This document shows positions 10,301 to 18,400 of a stretch of 35,493 nt of DNA, piece after piece (position 1 is the stretch's first letter; every line of letters begins with the position of its first letter). The translations under genes were made by a program, and so were the position numbers. Source of the stretch: an uncultured Erysipelotrichaceae bacterium (GTDB lineage Bacteria; Bacillota_I; Bacilli_A; RFN20; CAG-826); contig CADCPN010000004.1 in the NCBI GenBank assembly GCA_902803375.1, forward strand, positions 1-35,493, given 5' to 3'. Under the pieces are notes generated by a model that was given only the letters and a program-made list of their open reading frames with translations, was not told where the DNA came from and searched no databases.

Positions 10301-10698
10301 CGGTTGATTTAGGCGCCCTTGCCTATGGCAATCGCCTTCACCGCTTGATGGAGCTAATCGATTTCAAAACCAAGGATACCTCCTTCATCCATTCTCCATA
10401 CGAAAGAGAGATCGTCGATAAGGTCCTCTCCCTCGACTTATTTAAAGGCAGCGAGAACGCCAAGCAGTTCTCGGAGTATCAATTCAGCGCGGATGGCTCT
10501 ATTTACGTCATCGACCTCTATTTGCTTTATGATGACCACATCGACCTCGTCGATTACAAATCCTCGAATATCGATGATCCTAATTACGAATCCCAGCTCT
10601 CCGTCTATGAAGCCTTCTTAAACAAGGCATATCCAGGCAAAAAGATTAATAAATACCTACTTTCCCTAAAACAAGGGGTGGCAAAAAGAGTATCCTAA
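7399..10698 (+). CDS. addA: AddA helicase-nuclease subunit
   Basis: Protein of 1099 residues; ATG 7399 is chosen because AAAGGAGG (7383-7390) lies 8 nt upstream, although the frame is open further left. It is a UvrD/Rep-type superfamily 1 helicase with a fused nuclease. Walker A GAGSGKT is at 26-32, Walker B DEYQDTS at 400-406, an FRSRR motif IV follows, SIHASKGLQFK is motif V and VALTRAE is motif VI. The C-terminal PD-(D/E)xK nuclease shows D1039 and D1052-Y-K1054. AddA supplies the 3'-5' motor and cuts one strand during end resection. The length is near B. subtilis AddA (1232). An acidic stretch (EEEEEDPE) around 855-865 is probably a linker. The start is 1 nt after the addB stop, so the pair is translationally coupled. 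Confidence 0.96.
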   Translation: MGAPRFTPKQREAIDFKAGNCLVAAGAGSGKTAVLTERIYWLVVPPLDEGFSSRYRATHNGACWGPDDTETEPIFQSWDKAPAKLSQLLVLTFTNKAAYEMKDRVRQKIASHKETRDRLLSEVEQSSITTFDAYSLDLVKTYHYEVGVDEVPAIVDQTLLNVEKKRLLDEIFESRYQAAISGEDPDFERFIYELALTDDKDLKRFILDIDALGDLKIDKEAFLSSYIAEAYSESYVELRLQQYLGAAKGYIESYKAGLSLIENGDIVRIDSDYLDPALDCIDWDAFYHYFQNHPSFPRIAKDSSIEDKSLREKLKKKNWEKLKEMLVGDAATLKSDYLATKDNVSLAIDIAKELDKRLNAFKRDHASFGFADIASLARKIVNKKEIGDYLKKKFKFIMVDEYQDTSDLQEALISAISNNNVFCVGDIKQSIYRFRNANPKIFSDKNDSYGEGIGGTLITLPHNFRSRRQVIESINAMFAKIMSKNVGGVNYSAGQSLEFGNHSFDETENEENYGLSIFSFTKDGAILDNQQEAEIIAKDIRYKVEHGYRVKGKEGWRPCAYSDFAILMSKKRPFIMYQKVFNDYQIPLSVSDSTSEVDPDVIIVLRNLCRLTLLLSSGEIPDGTAKHLYASLARSFLFEIPEERVASAILKGDYCEEGFFSLLRKESYRLAKMPLLDICYYFITTFNLPSKLTVLGDIQENLERVEAFLDMARSFSGFGWGLEEFVAYFDDMKEYEEDIDIEANALEKNAVKCMSIHASKGLQFKVVYFPLMQAEFKKTDMGATYFSAKEGTGILLPNVHASSSPRTFISSLYGKGNAEEEVSERMRLWYVALTRAEEKMIVLMPKPEEEEEEDPENPPADKRPPSIEGSNSFYHFMQFAEPSCPIIDLDATDHEPIRGSTKEEYEQEKQILEENRCEKEEQGAGKVMEEEPKAAEAPVNPYPLQFRHVNCPGIIEPSVRASKEIMTPVDLGALAYGNRLHRLMELIDFKTKDTSFIHSPYEREIVDKVLSLDLFKGSENAKQFSEYQFSADGSIYVIDLYLLYDDHIDLVDYKSSNIDDPNYESQLSVYEAFLNKAYPGKKINKYLLSLKQGVAKRVS

Positions 10699-10702
10699 GG
10701 AT

Positions 10703-11821
10703 ATGGAAGACAACGAGAAAGAAGAAAGACGGCGTTACGTGGAATTGCTCTCGGCCCTAGGCGTGCCAAGTGAGCTGAACTACGACTTCATCTACGATGT
10801 CTTCGCCACGGTAAAAAACGGCATGGGGGACGTGAAGAGCCAGAATCCTGCCCTTGCCAATATCGGCCTCAATGTCGCTGACTTGTCCCTTTATATCGCC
10901 AACGAGCATTGGTTCTACCTCTCCACCCATCCTGAGCTTGCCGCCAATAATGCCTATCGCGATGATGAAAAATACGTGAGCTACCTCGCTTCCGTCAGCT
11001 TGGATAAATATTACACCAACGAGAGGCTTGCTTTCCGCATGGGCAGCGTCGCCTCTAGGTTCCATCCTTCCCTAAGCACCTTAGACTTATATCTAAACTT
11101 CATCCTTGGCATGCTTAGCCGCTATAAGCAAGGCGACCCGGAACGCACCCTTATCGTCGATATCATGAATAAGGGCTTCCAGGTCTCCAAATGCGTCACC
11201 TCTTTGCTTGAAGGCGGCTATGAAACCGAAGCATTCTCCACCTGGCGCACCCTCCACGAGAACGAGTGCATCCTCAACGTCATCGTCAAATACGGCGAGC
11301 CCGTCATAGAGAAGTACCTCCGCCATATGACCTATGGCGTTGCCTTCCGCGGCGGCATCCCCTCCAAAGAGGAGACCGATGCCATCTTCGTCGAGATCAA
11401 AGATCGGATGAAAGCCATCGGACTAAAGAGCAAGGACATGAAGCGCTTCATCGAGTATGGATGGCTGCTTGGCGTGCCTAACGTCATGGCCATCGAGGGC
11501 TTCAAATTCAACTTCCGCGATGGCGTTGAACGCGTCGCGGGACTCTCTACCTATTCCAAGGTCTATGAGATGTCTAGCGAGGTTGCCCATAGCTCCCCGC
11601 TTCTTATCTACTCCAGGAAGAACTATTTCTTCTCCGTGACCCTTCTCTCCCTCTATGAATCCTTCTTCCGCTTGGAAAAGATATTCTCCACCCTTTATAT
11701 GTCGACCGTCTCCGAGGAGGAGAAGGCGCGTTATGTGAGTATGCGAAACCTATATTATGGTGAGCTGCTTGCTTGCTTTGAAGCAGAGAAGAACCGCTTC
11801 GCATTGCTACATAAAAAGTAA
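10703..11821 (+). CDS. DUF5677-like protein
   Basis: Protein of 372 residues, mainly helical, without signal peptide or membrane segment. The central part (about 177-210, EAFSTWRTLHENECILNVIV) and the later YSKVYEMSSEVAHSSP segment (about 285-300) match the pattern I associate with DUF5677 proteins: a helix with AxxxxRxLxE, then a conserved S-x3-H. The function of that family is not established, although members turn up near DNA-modification and defence genes. It begins 4 nt after addA and is the last gene before a strong terminator, so it is probably co-transcribed with the repair genes. The upstream context, TATCC-TAA-GGATA at 10691-10703, is a short palindrome whose AAGG lies too close to the ATG to be an ideal ribosome binding site. 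Confidence 0.7.
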   Translation: MEDNEKEERRRYVELLSALGVPSELNYDFIYDVFATVKNGMGDVKSQNPALANIGLNVADLSLYIANEHWFYLSTHPELAANNAYRDDEKYVSYLASVSLDKYYTNERLAFRMGSVASRFHPSLSTLDLYLNFILGMLSRYKQGDPERTLIVDIMNKGFQVSKCVTSLLEGGYETEAFSTWRTLHENECILNVIVKYGEPVIEKYLRHMTYGVAFRGGIPSKEETDAIFVEIKDRMKAIGLKSKDMKRFIEYGWLLGVPNVMAIEGFKFNFRDGVERVAGLSTYSKVYEMSSEVAHSSPLLIYSRKNYFFSVTLLSLYESFFRLEKIFSTLYMSTVSEEEKARYVSMRNLYYGELLACFEAEKNRFALLHKK

Positions 11822-11825
11822 AGGA

Positions 11826-11859
11826 AATCGTATCCGTGGCAGACGTGGATACGATTTTT
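11826..11859 (+). terminator. Intrinsic terminator of the repair cluster
   Basis: A perfect 10-bp stem AATCGTATCC (11826-11835) pairs with GGATACGATT (11847-11856) around an 11-nt loop, followed by TTTTT. It starts 4 nt after the stop at 11821. The leftward remnant ending at 11864 stops 4 nt from the other side, so the hairpin probably once served both genes. Confidence 0.88.
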
Positions 11860-11863
11860 GCTA

Positions 11864-12182
11864 TTACGCAAAGATGATGGCTCCGTTGATGCTGATGGAA
11901 TCTTTGCCAACGCGCTTTCTTTCATGGAGGTTCGCAAAAGCCTTGGAGAGCATCTGCCAGAAACTATCGGCCCCATTAGCCTTGCCATAATATTCGCCGA
12001 TATCGATGGTGGCGTAACATTTAGGGCGACGAGAATAGAAACAGTACAGTTCCAACGCCCATGCCTATCAAAAATTCGGCAAAACGCAGCAATTTATAAA
12101 AGAATTTTTTAGAAAGATGGGCGTGCATCTCGACGATGAAAATGAAGACGGAAGTGAGGGTAAAAGCAGGCGAGGGCAGAAA
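11864..12182 (-). pseudogene. Decayed leftward gene, frameshifted, unidentified
   Basis: Two leftward frames together look like the C-terminal part of one protein. The first (12182 down to a TAA at 12021-12023) encodes a hydrophobic stretch, VFIFIVE, then FYKLLRFAEFLIGMGVGTVL, which resembles a membrane segment. The second (about 12070 down to the stop at 11864) continues in another frame as PKCYATIDIGEYYGKANGADS and ends SINGAIIFA, with codon choice like the genuine genes. A frameshift between 12025 and 12060 would join them. A further in-frame TAG lies at 12183-12185 and no start codon with a ribosome binding site is found. The terminator at 11826 fits this gene's 3' end. I do not recognise the family. 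Confidence 0.42.
11958..11975. repeat. Imperfect short direct repeat, copy 1
   Basis: CAGAAACTATCGGCCCCA occurs here, and the same string lacking one G occurs at 12177-12193 in the same orientation. Both lie in the decayed leftward gene. They may mark a partial duplication connected with its decay. Confidence 0.45.
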
Positions 12183-12193
12183 CTATCGCCCCA
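12177..12193. repeat. Imperfect short direct repeat, copy 2
   Basis: CAGAAACTATCGCCCCA is the second copy, 17 nt, differing from the copy at 11958-11975 by a one-base deletion. On the leftward strand this copy contains the in-frame TAG that ends the upstream frame of the remnant. Confidence 0.45.
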
Positions 12194-12530
12194 GAGGTTC
12201 ATTATTTTGGAAAAGCCGTCCTCGTTTATGAACGATATTCAGAACACCAATATGATAATTACCTTGAGAATGGAACTGAGCGCATGAAAAGGCAAATAGG
12301 CGGCTAACCATTGATGGGGAAAACGTTTTTTAGCATTTTGGCTTTGGGAAAAAACCATAGTGGAAGAAGGCAAAAGAAAAGCGAAATTCTGCCTCAGGAG
12401 CTTTGCAAAGGCGTTCATTTTGCAGGAAACCTTTTTACTCTGTTTTTCATTGACGGCCTTCCTAGCAAACAATGCATAGTTTTCTTAATGGAAGCGCTAA
12501 ACAAACTCTTTTAAAGCGTGAAAGAAGTGC
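12186..12530. other. Non-coding or decayed region
   Basis: I find no gene here. Open frames on both strands (rightward about 12031-12288, leftward 12239-12472) have no ribosome binding site, no recognised domain and AT-richer codons than the real genes. The stretch is A-rich around 12340-12400. It is probably the continuation of the decayed locus. Confidence 0.4.
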
Positions 12531-12539
12531 TAATATGAT
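12511..12539 (+). promoter_or_regulatory. Candidate promoter of the DUF4097 lipoprotein
   Basis: TATGAT at 12534-12539 is a 5/6 match to a -10 box; TTAAAG at 12511-12516 is a weak -35 at 17-bp spacing. The predicted start would give a short leader carrying GGGAGG (12547-12552). Confidence 0.45.
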
Positions 12540-12561
12540 GGAAACAGGGAGGTTCCACACC

Positions 12562-13314
12562 ATGAAGTGCAAAGGAATTGCTGCGTGGCTTGCCATCAGC
12601 TGCCTCGCCGGATGCGGCGTCAACTGGAATGCGGCCATTGATTCCACCTACACCTATCGAGATTCCGACCGTTATTCACCCATGCCGGAAAGTGGTCTCA
12701 GTTTCCTAAACATCGCCACCATCAACCTCTCTTGGATCTCGGGCAACATCCGCCTTGTGGAGGCAGATCAAGGCGCTACGGTCACCGAAACTTCGACAGA
12801 CATGCCCATGTACTATATGGTTGATGGCAATGTGCTTAATTTGCATTTTGTGAAATCGGGCACGAGCCACAAGAAATATGAAACCCTGAATAAGGATGTC
12901 AGGATTGCTGTGCCGAAGACCTTAAAGGCTCTTAACATCAATACCGTCGCCGGCAGCATCGAGGCCGCGAAACTGAATGTTGGAACCTTTGACATCGATA
13001 GCGTCTCCGCCAACGTCGTGATGGGAAATGTCACCGCGAATTACATCGATTTTGATACGGTCTCTGGAGAGTGTAGCCTCAACACCCTTACTAGCGTCAC
13101 CGGCGTTTTTAACGCCGATCTAGATACGGTCTCCGGCGATTTCTCGGTAGGGCTATTGCAAGAGAATGGCTACTCCGTCTCGTTCAATACCGTCTCAGGC
13201 AAGTTCAGCAGCGAATACGATAATGCCTTAAGCTATGGCGAGATGAAGGCAAGAGTAAGCTTTGATTCGGTCTCTGGCAACTTCACCATTAAAAAGCGCA
13301 ATTTGGATTACTGA
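12562..13314 (+). CDS. DUF4097 beta-repeat lipoprotein
   Basis: Protein of 250 residues. ATG 12562 is chosen because GGGAGG lies 9 nt upstream and because it opens a lipoprotein signal peptide; the lipobox is L-A-G-C18, so the mature protein would be lipid-anchored at residue 18. The body (about 110-245) has the repeating pattern of DUF4097/DUF2807-type right-handed beta-helix proteins: INTVAGSIE, FDTVSGECS, LDTVSGDFS, FNTVSGKFS and FDSVSGNFT, each about 20-30 residues apart. Such domains are found in cell-surface and envelope-stress proteins; no enzymatic function is known. It is a single-gene unit with its own promoter and terminator. Confidence 0.85.
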   Translation: MKCKGIAAWLAISCLAGCGVNWNAAIDSTYTYRDSDRYSPMPESGLSFLNIATINLSWISGNIRLVEADQGATVTETSTDMPMYYMVDGNVLNLHFVKSGTSHKKYETLNKDVRIAVPKTLKALNINTVAGSIEAAKLNVGTFDIDSVSANVVMGNVTANYIDFDTVSGECSLNTLTSVTGVFNADLDTVSGDFSVGLLQENGYSVSFNTVSGKFSSEYDNALSYGEMKARVSFDSVSGNFTIKKRNLDY

Positions 13315-13327
13315 TAGCTGCAAAGGT

Positions 13328-13357
13328 GGGAAAACGGATGCCGTTTCCCTCTTTTTT
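13328..13357 (+). terminator. Terminator of the DUF4097 gene
   Basis: GGGAAAACGG (13328-13337), loop ATG, CCGTTTCCC (13341-13349) form a 9-bp stem with one bulged A, followed by a T-rich tail with TTTTTT. It lies 14 nt after the stop codon. Confidence 0.8.
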
Positions 13358-13366
13358 GCAAAAGAA

Positions 13367-13409
13367 AACGGCCGACCCCTTCAGCGGGGCAACGGCCGTT
13401 ACTCTTTTT
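13367..13409 (-). terminator. Bidirectional terminator between convergent genes
   Basis: AACGGCCG (13367-13374) pairs with CGGCCGTT (13393-13400); ACCCC/GGGG pairs inside. Rightward the tail is ACTCTTTTT, leftward it is TTCTTTT. It therefore ends the leftward uridine kinase gene and backs up the rightward terminator at 13328. Confidence 0.85.
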
Positions 13410-13442
13410 GCGACGACTTTTAGAAGCAAAGCGCCGGATTCC

Positions 13443-15095
13443 TCATACGTCGGCGTAGCAGGAACCGCCAATGAATTCCCTCATCAAGGAATTGCTCGGG
13501 ACCCACTTATCGTCCATATCGAGGAAGTACTTTAGCATCCTCATCAAGCGCAACGCAGTCGGATAATACGGAGAGTCCTTGTCGATCTTCGCAAGCAAGG
13601 GCATCGCATACTTCTTCATTACCGGAAGCTCATAGCTGAGCATGGAGTTGTAGACGTAATCGCTCCCTTCTTGATTGTCGTAGATCCACTTGAACTCGCC
13701 TTTCCTAACGCTCGGCCACATCCCAATCGTTTCCTCGGCAGAAGATCCGCGGAACTTGAAGTCGCGGACGATCCTGCGGATGAGGCGAAGATCGGTAAGA
13801 GAAAGAGGATTGTGGTCGTCGAGGTTAATCTGAGCCTGCGGCGAGATAAAGATTTTAAATTTCTTGGACTTCGGAATATCCAAAGTCATGCGGTCATTGA
13901 GGGCGTGGATGCCTTCAATGATGACTGGCTCGTTCTTTCCTAGCTTTAAGGTTCTGCCAGGGACGGCGTGGCCAAGCGTGAAGTCGAAACGGGGAAGCGT
14001 AACCTCTTCGCCAGAGATCAACTGATACATGTCTTTGTTAAACTTCTCGATATCGAGGGCTTCGATGGACTCATAGTCGGGCTTGCCATCCTCACCAAGA
14101 GGAGTGGATCCCTTCGGAAGGTAGTAGTCGTCCATGGAGATGCGGACCGGGTTGATGCCGCGGCTCATAAGCTCGATGCGGAGACGGTTGGCGAAGGTGG
14201 TCTTGCCGGAAGAAGAAGGGCCGGCGATGCAGATGAGGGAGATATCATCGATATCGTCCTGGATCATCTGGCCAAGCTCGCAGAGCATGCGGTTATGGCG
14301 CGCTTCGCAGAGGTTGATGAACTCGATGTCGCCTTTGTTGACGATGCAGTTATTGATGCCGGCGACCTGGTCGCTGCCGACGATCTTCGCCCAGTCATGG
14401 GATTCGCGGAGGGCGCGGGAGAAAGTCGGGGCGTCTTCGAATTCAGGGATCTCGCCGTTGCATTCGGCGCGCGGGTACTGCAGCAAGAAGCCTGGCGCAT
14501 ATAGGCGAAGCTTGTACTTGCGGATGTAGCCGGTGCTTGGGACCATGTGGTGGTACATGTAATCGATGTAGCCATCGCATTCATAGAGGTGGACGGTCTT
14601 CTCAGGACGGTAGTCGAGGATGGCGAGCTTATCGTCATAGCCTCTCTCCTTGAAGATGTTCGCGGCCTCTTCGTTAGAGACGATAAGGCGCTTTAACGGG
14701 TAGTCGGCGTTAACGATGGCTTCGATCTCATGGTTGATGCGAAGCAGCATCGCGGTGCTCGCGACGACGTTGGAATTAAGGATGTGAATGGAGACGCAGC
14801 GGGAAACGTTATAGGCGAAGCGAATCTTCATGTCCGGATAGCAGCGGTGGAAGGCCATCGCGACGATGTAACGCAAAGAAGCTTCATATGGCTTGATGGC
14901 TTCGGGATCCTTAACGGTGAGGAACTCGACGTTGGCATCATAATAAAGTTCGTAGTTCAATTCTCTGACGCGGTTGTTGACCTTGGCGGCGATAATGGAT
15001 TTATCGGCGTTAGAATCGCCAAGGATCTCTAGAAGGGAAACCTTACGCTCGTATTCTTTGGTCTCCCCGTTGTTTAGGGTAACTTTGAAGTTCAT
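13443..15095 (-). CDS. TGS-domain uridine kinase-like nucleoside kinase
   Basis: Protein of 550 residues. Residues 1-65 form a TGS (ubiquitin-like) domain of the threonyl-tRNA synthetase type, and 70-240 resemble the second additional/HxxxH-like domain of that enzyme. Residues 287-500 are a P-loop kinase of the uridine kinase/phosphoribulokinase family: Walker A GPSSSGKTT (292-300), then RISMDDYY (318-325) and IIEGIHALND, typical of the Udk group. The architecture is that of the Udk-related nucleoside kinases widespread in Firmicutes, expected to phosphorylate uridine and/or cytidine; the exact substrate is uncertain. ATG 15095 is used because AAGGAGG lies 8 nt upstream; another ATG 4 nt before it is out of frame. 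The gene has its own promoter with a cre-like operator. Confidence 0.9.
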   Translation of the reverse strand: MNFKVTLNNGETKEYERKVSLLEILGDSNADKSIIAAKVNNRVRELNYELYYDANVEFLTVKDPEAIKPYEASLRYIVAMAFHRCYPDMKIRFAYNVSRCVSIHILNSNVVASTAMLLRINHEIEAIVNADYPLKRLIVSNEEAANIFKERGYDDKLAILDYRPEKTVHLYECDGYIDYMYHHMVPSTGYIRKYKLRLYAPGFLLQYPRAECNGEIPEFEDAPTFSRALRESHDWAKIVGSDQVAGINNCIVNKGDIEFINLCEARHNRMLCELGQMIQDDIDDISLICIAGPSSSGKTTFANRLRIELMSRGINPVRISMDDYYLPKGSTPLGEDGKPDYESIEALDIEKFNKDMYQLISGEEVTLPRFDFTLGHAVPGRTLKLGKNEPVIIEGIHALNDRMTLDIPKSKKFKIFISPQAQINLDDHNPLSLTDLRLIRRIVRDFKFRGSSAEETIGMWPSVRKGEFKWIYDNQEGSDYVYNSMLSYELPVMKKYAMPLLAKIDKDSPYYPTALRLMRMLKYFLDMDDKWVPSNSLMREFIGGSCYADV

Positions 15096-15151
15096 TCATG
15101 TTTCCTCCTTTCTTTGATGGCGGCGCCTGTTTGATTTTGCTCAAATCGGCG

Positions 15152-15174
15152 GCTGGCCTAAGAGAATGGCCAGC
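15152..15174 (-). promoter_or_regulatory. 5'-leader hairpin of the uridine kinase mRNA
   Basis: GCTGGCC (15152-15158) and GGCCAGC (15168-15174) form a perfect 7-bp stem with a 9-nt loop. From the promoter at 15180-15208 the transcript should begin near 15173, so the hairpin would lie at the very 5' end, where such stems commonly protect mRNA. A weaker GATTT/AAATC stem follows at 15132-15146. Confidence 0.5.
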
Positions 15175-15179
15175 GGGTA

Positions 15180-15208
15180 ATAATAGTTTGTAACCGCTTA
15201 CAAATCAA
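15180..15208 (-). promoter_or_regulatory. Promoter with cre-type operator in its spacer
   Basis: Read leftward: TTGATT (-35, 15208-15203), exactly 17 bp, TATTAT (-10, 15185-15180). The spacer contains the perfect palindrome TTTGTAACCGCTTACAAA (15187-15204, which runs into the -35). Its core TGTAACCGCTTACA fits the CcpA/LacI-family cre consensus TGWAANCGNTNWCA at every defined position on both strands. A repressor bound here would block RNA polymerase. The divergent cyclic-di-GMP gene lies about 200 nt to the right and could be affected as well. Confidence 0.75.
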
Positions 15209-15404
15209 GCGCCAATTGATGAATCGATGCAAGTACCGATTTCCTTCCATGTCAGTATTTCGATGCAGAAACCATCATTATATTCATCGAACCAAACCTT
15301 TGTGAATATCTTTGCTACACTTTTTCCGTTTCTCATGGAAAAATATATGCAACATTTCAAATGTACCTACAAACCCACAGGGCATGGACATCGAGGGTTC
15401 GCTT

Positions 15405-18400
15405 ATGAAAGAAGAGAAGTACGAAGTCATCGGCAGGGCAGACCTGGCGCTTTTGGAGTCCTCGCCTTTCGCCATCGCCGCCTATACCTTTAAAGATGGG
15501 TGCATCATCACTCTTCTTGTCTCCGATGGCCTTCTTGCCCTTCAGGCCCCCGGCATGAGCAGAGAAGAGCTCATCTTCCAATTTAACCACGACATGTACC
15601 GCAACGTACTGGCGGAGGACACCCCACTCATCACCGCCAAGGCCAGGGGCTTCGCCCTCAACGGCGGCAAATATGATGCGATCTACCATGAAGCCCTATA
15701 TGGCAAGGACTCCTATGCGGTCATCCACGCCTATGGCTATCACCTAATGCTGGAAGATGGCACCCGCATCGCCCTCGTTCAATACGACGATGTCACCGGC
15801 GCCGTCGATAATGGCGTGAAGAGCCAGCAGAGCTTTGCCTCCTCCATTAAGAACATGCTTGATGCCTCTGAGGTTGGCTCCCTCATCGTCGCCGTCGATA
15901 CCCATGAGGTCCTTTTCGCTAACCGCGCCTTCAAGAAGATGCTCGGCATCACCCGCAATATCGACTCGGCCATGCCGATTGAGGAATTCTTGCATCCTGA
16001 AATAAAGAACTACGAATTCCCCTTCGAATACTATCTAAGCAACAACGGCGGTCTCCTCGTAGGCGCAGACTCCTCCAAGGAAGCTTTCATCCGCATCTAT
16101 AAATCCTCTTTTGAGGAACGCGAGGTCTACGTCATCAACGCCTCTTCCTATGATGAGAGGTTCTATGATGCCCTTACCCGCCTCCCCAACTATTCCTATT
16201 TCAAAACCCGCAGCGTCGAGATGGATGCGAAATACCGCGCTAACGGCACCCCCTGCATCGTCTATTTCGGACTTGAGGGATTAAGCGTCTATAACAACAA
16301 CTTCGGCTTCTCCGCCGGCGATAAGCTCATGAAGGATGTCGCCGATTCCCTTCGCGAGCTTTTCCCCCACGATCTTCTCTGCCGCCTATCGCAGGCCCGC
16401 TTCTTGGTGATGTGCGACCTTCTCACCGCGGAAGAGCGCGCCCTCAAGGCCATTGAGCATCTTGCCTGCGTTAAGCTTGGCGGCAGCCTCCATTCCTATG
16501 CTGGCCTATATAAGGTCGAAGAGGAGATGAAGAACATCTCCATCGCCGCCGATAGGGCCAAGCTTGCCTATTACCGCGCCAAAGAGGCCAATACCCCGAC
16601 TTTCTTCTATATCCCCGAGCTCTCCAAATCCTATGAGCTCACCGATTTCTTAGCCGCTAACCTAGATAAGTCTTTGGCTAGAGGCGATATCAAGGTCTTC
16701 TACCAGCCCATCGTCCATACCCTCTTTGGAACCCTGACTTCCTTTGAGGCCCTCACCAGATGGTATGACGCAGATGAAGGAGTCATCTCCCCAAGCGTTT
16801 TCGTCCCCGCCCTTGAACGTACCCGCCTCATCCACCGCCTCGATATCTATGTCGTCAATAAAGTGGCCGAGGATATCCGCGCAAGGCTTGATGCCGGCCT
16901 CCCCGTCGTCCCAGTCTCCTTTAACCTTTCCCGCGCCGATTTTCAGAACTGCGATATCTTCGATGAGGTTGAGAAAGCGCTCCAACTCCATAACGTCCCG
17001 CGCGATTTGGTCCGCGTCGAGATCACCGAATCCCTTCTTGCGGGCGAGGACTCCCTCCGCTTGTCGGTCAAGCGCTTCCGCGATGCCGGATATCAGGTCT
17101 GGATGGATGATTTCGGCTCAGGCTATAGTTCCCTAAACATTCTTAAGGACTGCGAATTCGATGAATTGAAGCTGGACATGGCCTTCCTTTCTAGCCTTAA
17201 CCAGAAAGCGAAAAAAATTGTCTGCGCCACCGTGAAGATGGCAAAAGACATCGGCGTCTCGATCATCGCGGAAGGCGTAGAGACGCAAGAGCAGCTAGAC
17301 TTCCTCCGCTCAATCGGCGTTGAGAAGATCCAGGGCTTCTATTTCGGCCGCCCCCTTCCCTTGGAGCAAGCCCTTGCTAACTTAGAGAAAAACGACATCC
17401 GCTTCGAGACGCCAAAAGAAGCAAGCTATTTCGATAAGGTCGGCGAGGCCAATCTCCTCTCGGAGAAAGCCGTTGCTTTGGCGGAGGTATCCGAGCGCGG
17501 CATCTCTTGCCTTGCCTATAACGACCGCTTCGGCGAAGGGCTCAAAGCCTTAGGCAGAAGAAAGCCGATGTTCAACGTGCCGGTCATCGACGACGAATAT
17601 GAGCTCTATGGCAAGATCGAGAAAGCCTGCAGACGCGCTTCCTTCAACAAGGCAGCCTCGCATATGAACTTCACCGAGAATGGCATACTGTGCCTTCTGG
17701 AAGCGGAAGAAGTGGCCGCCGTCCCTTCTCGCGCCGCCTATCGCTTCACCCTCACCAATGTCTCTGGCAGCTTCTCGGAAAGGGAGCTTATGGGCGTAGA
17801 CCGTACCCTTAACGCGATGTATTCGCTCTATCAGCTTATCGCCAAGGTCAACGTCTCCGACCGCACCTTCCAGACGGTCTATTCCGAACTTGAGCTTTCC
17901 TATAAGGATTCTGAGGTCCTAAAGCCCTTCTTCATGGAAACCATCGACTCCATGGTTCACCCAGACGATATGGCTAGATGGAAAGAGTTCTCCAACCTTG
18001 CCAATTGGCCAAGCCTCACCGGCAGCAACAGCCACCGCAGCGATAAGACCTATTTCCGCTTCCTTGGCAAAGATTCCAAATACCAATGGATGGCTCTATT
18101 GCTTATCCGCAACGGCGATGACGATGATTACATTCTTTCCGCTTACCGCGTCGAAGACCCCGAAAACATCGATTACCTAAGCTCCCGCTTTGCCTCCAGC
18201 AAGCGTTACTCCATGGCCGAATCTGACGCCCTTACAGGCCTTCTTAACCGCTTCGGCTTAGACCGCTACGCCAAAGAGTACTTCAGGGAGGATCAAAATG
18301 ACCCCGCCGTCATCTTGACCATCGACCTAGATAACCTCAAGTTCATCAATGACCTCTGCGGCCACGCCATCGGTGACTCCGCCATCAAGACGCTGACCGA

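Noticed and set aside
12031-12288. A rightward 80-codon open frame in the decayed region (contains MGVHLDDENEDG)
   Set aside because: It has no ribosome binding site or recognised domain, and the opposite strand explains the same bases better as a membrane-protein remnant.
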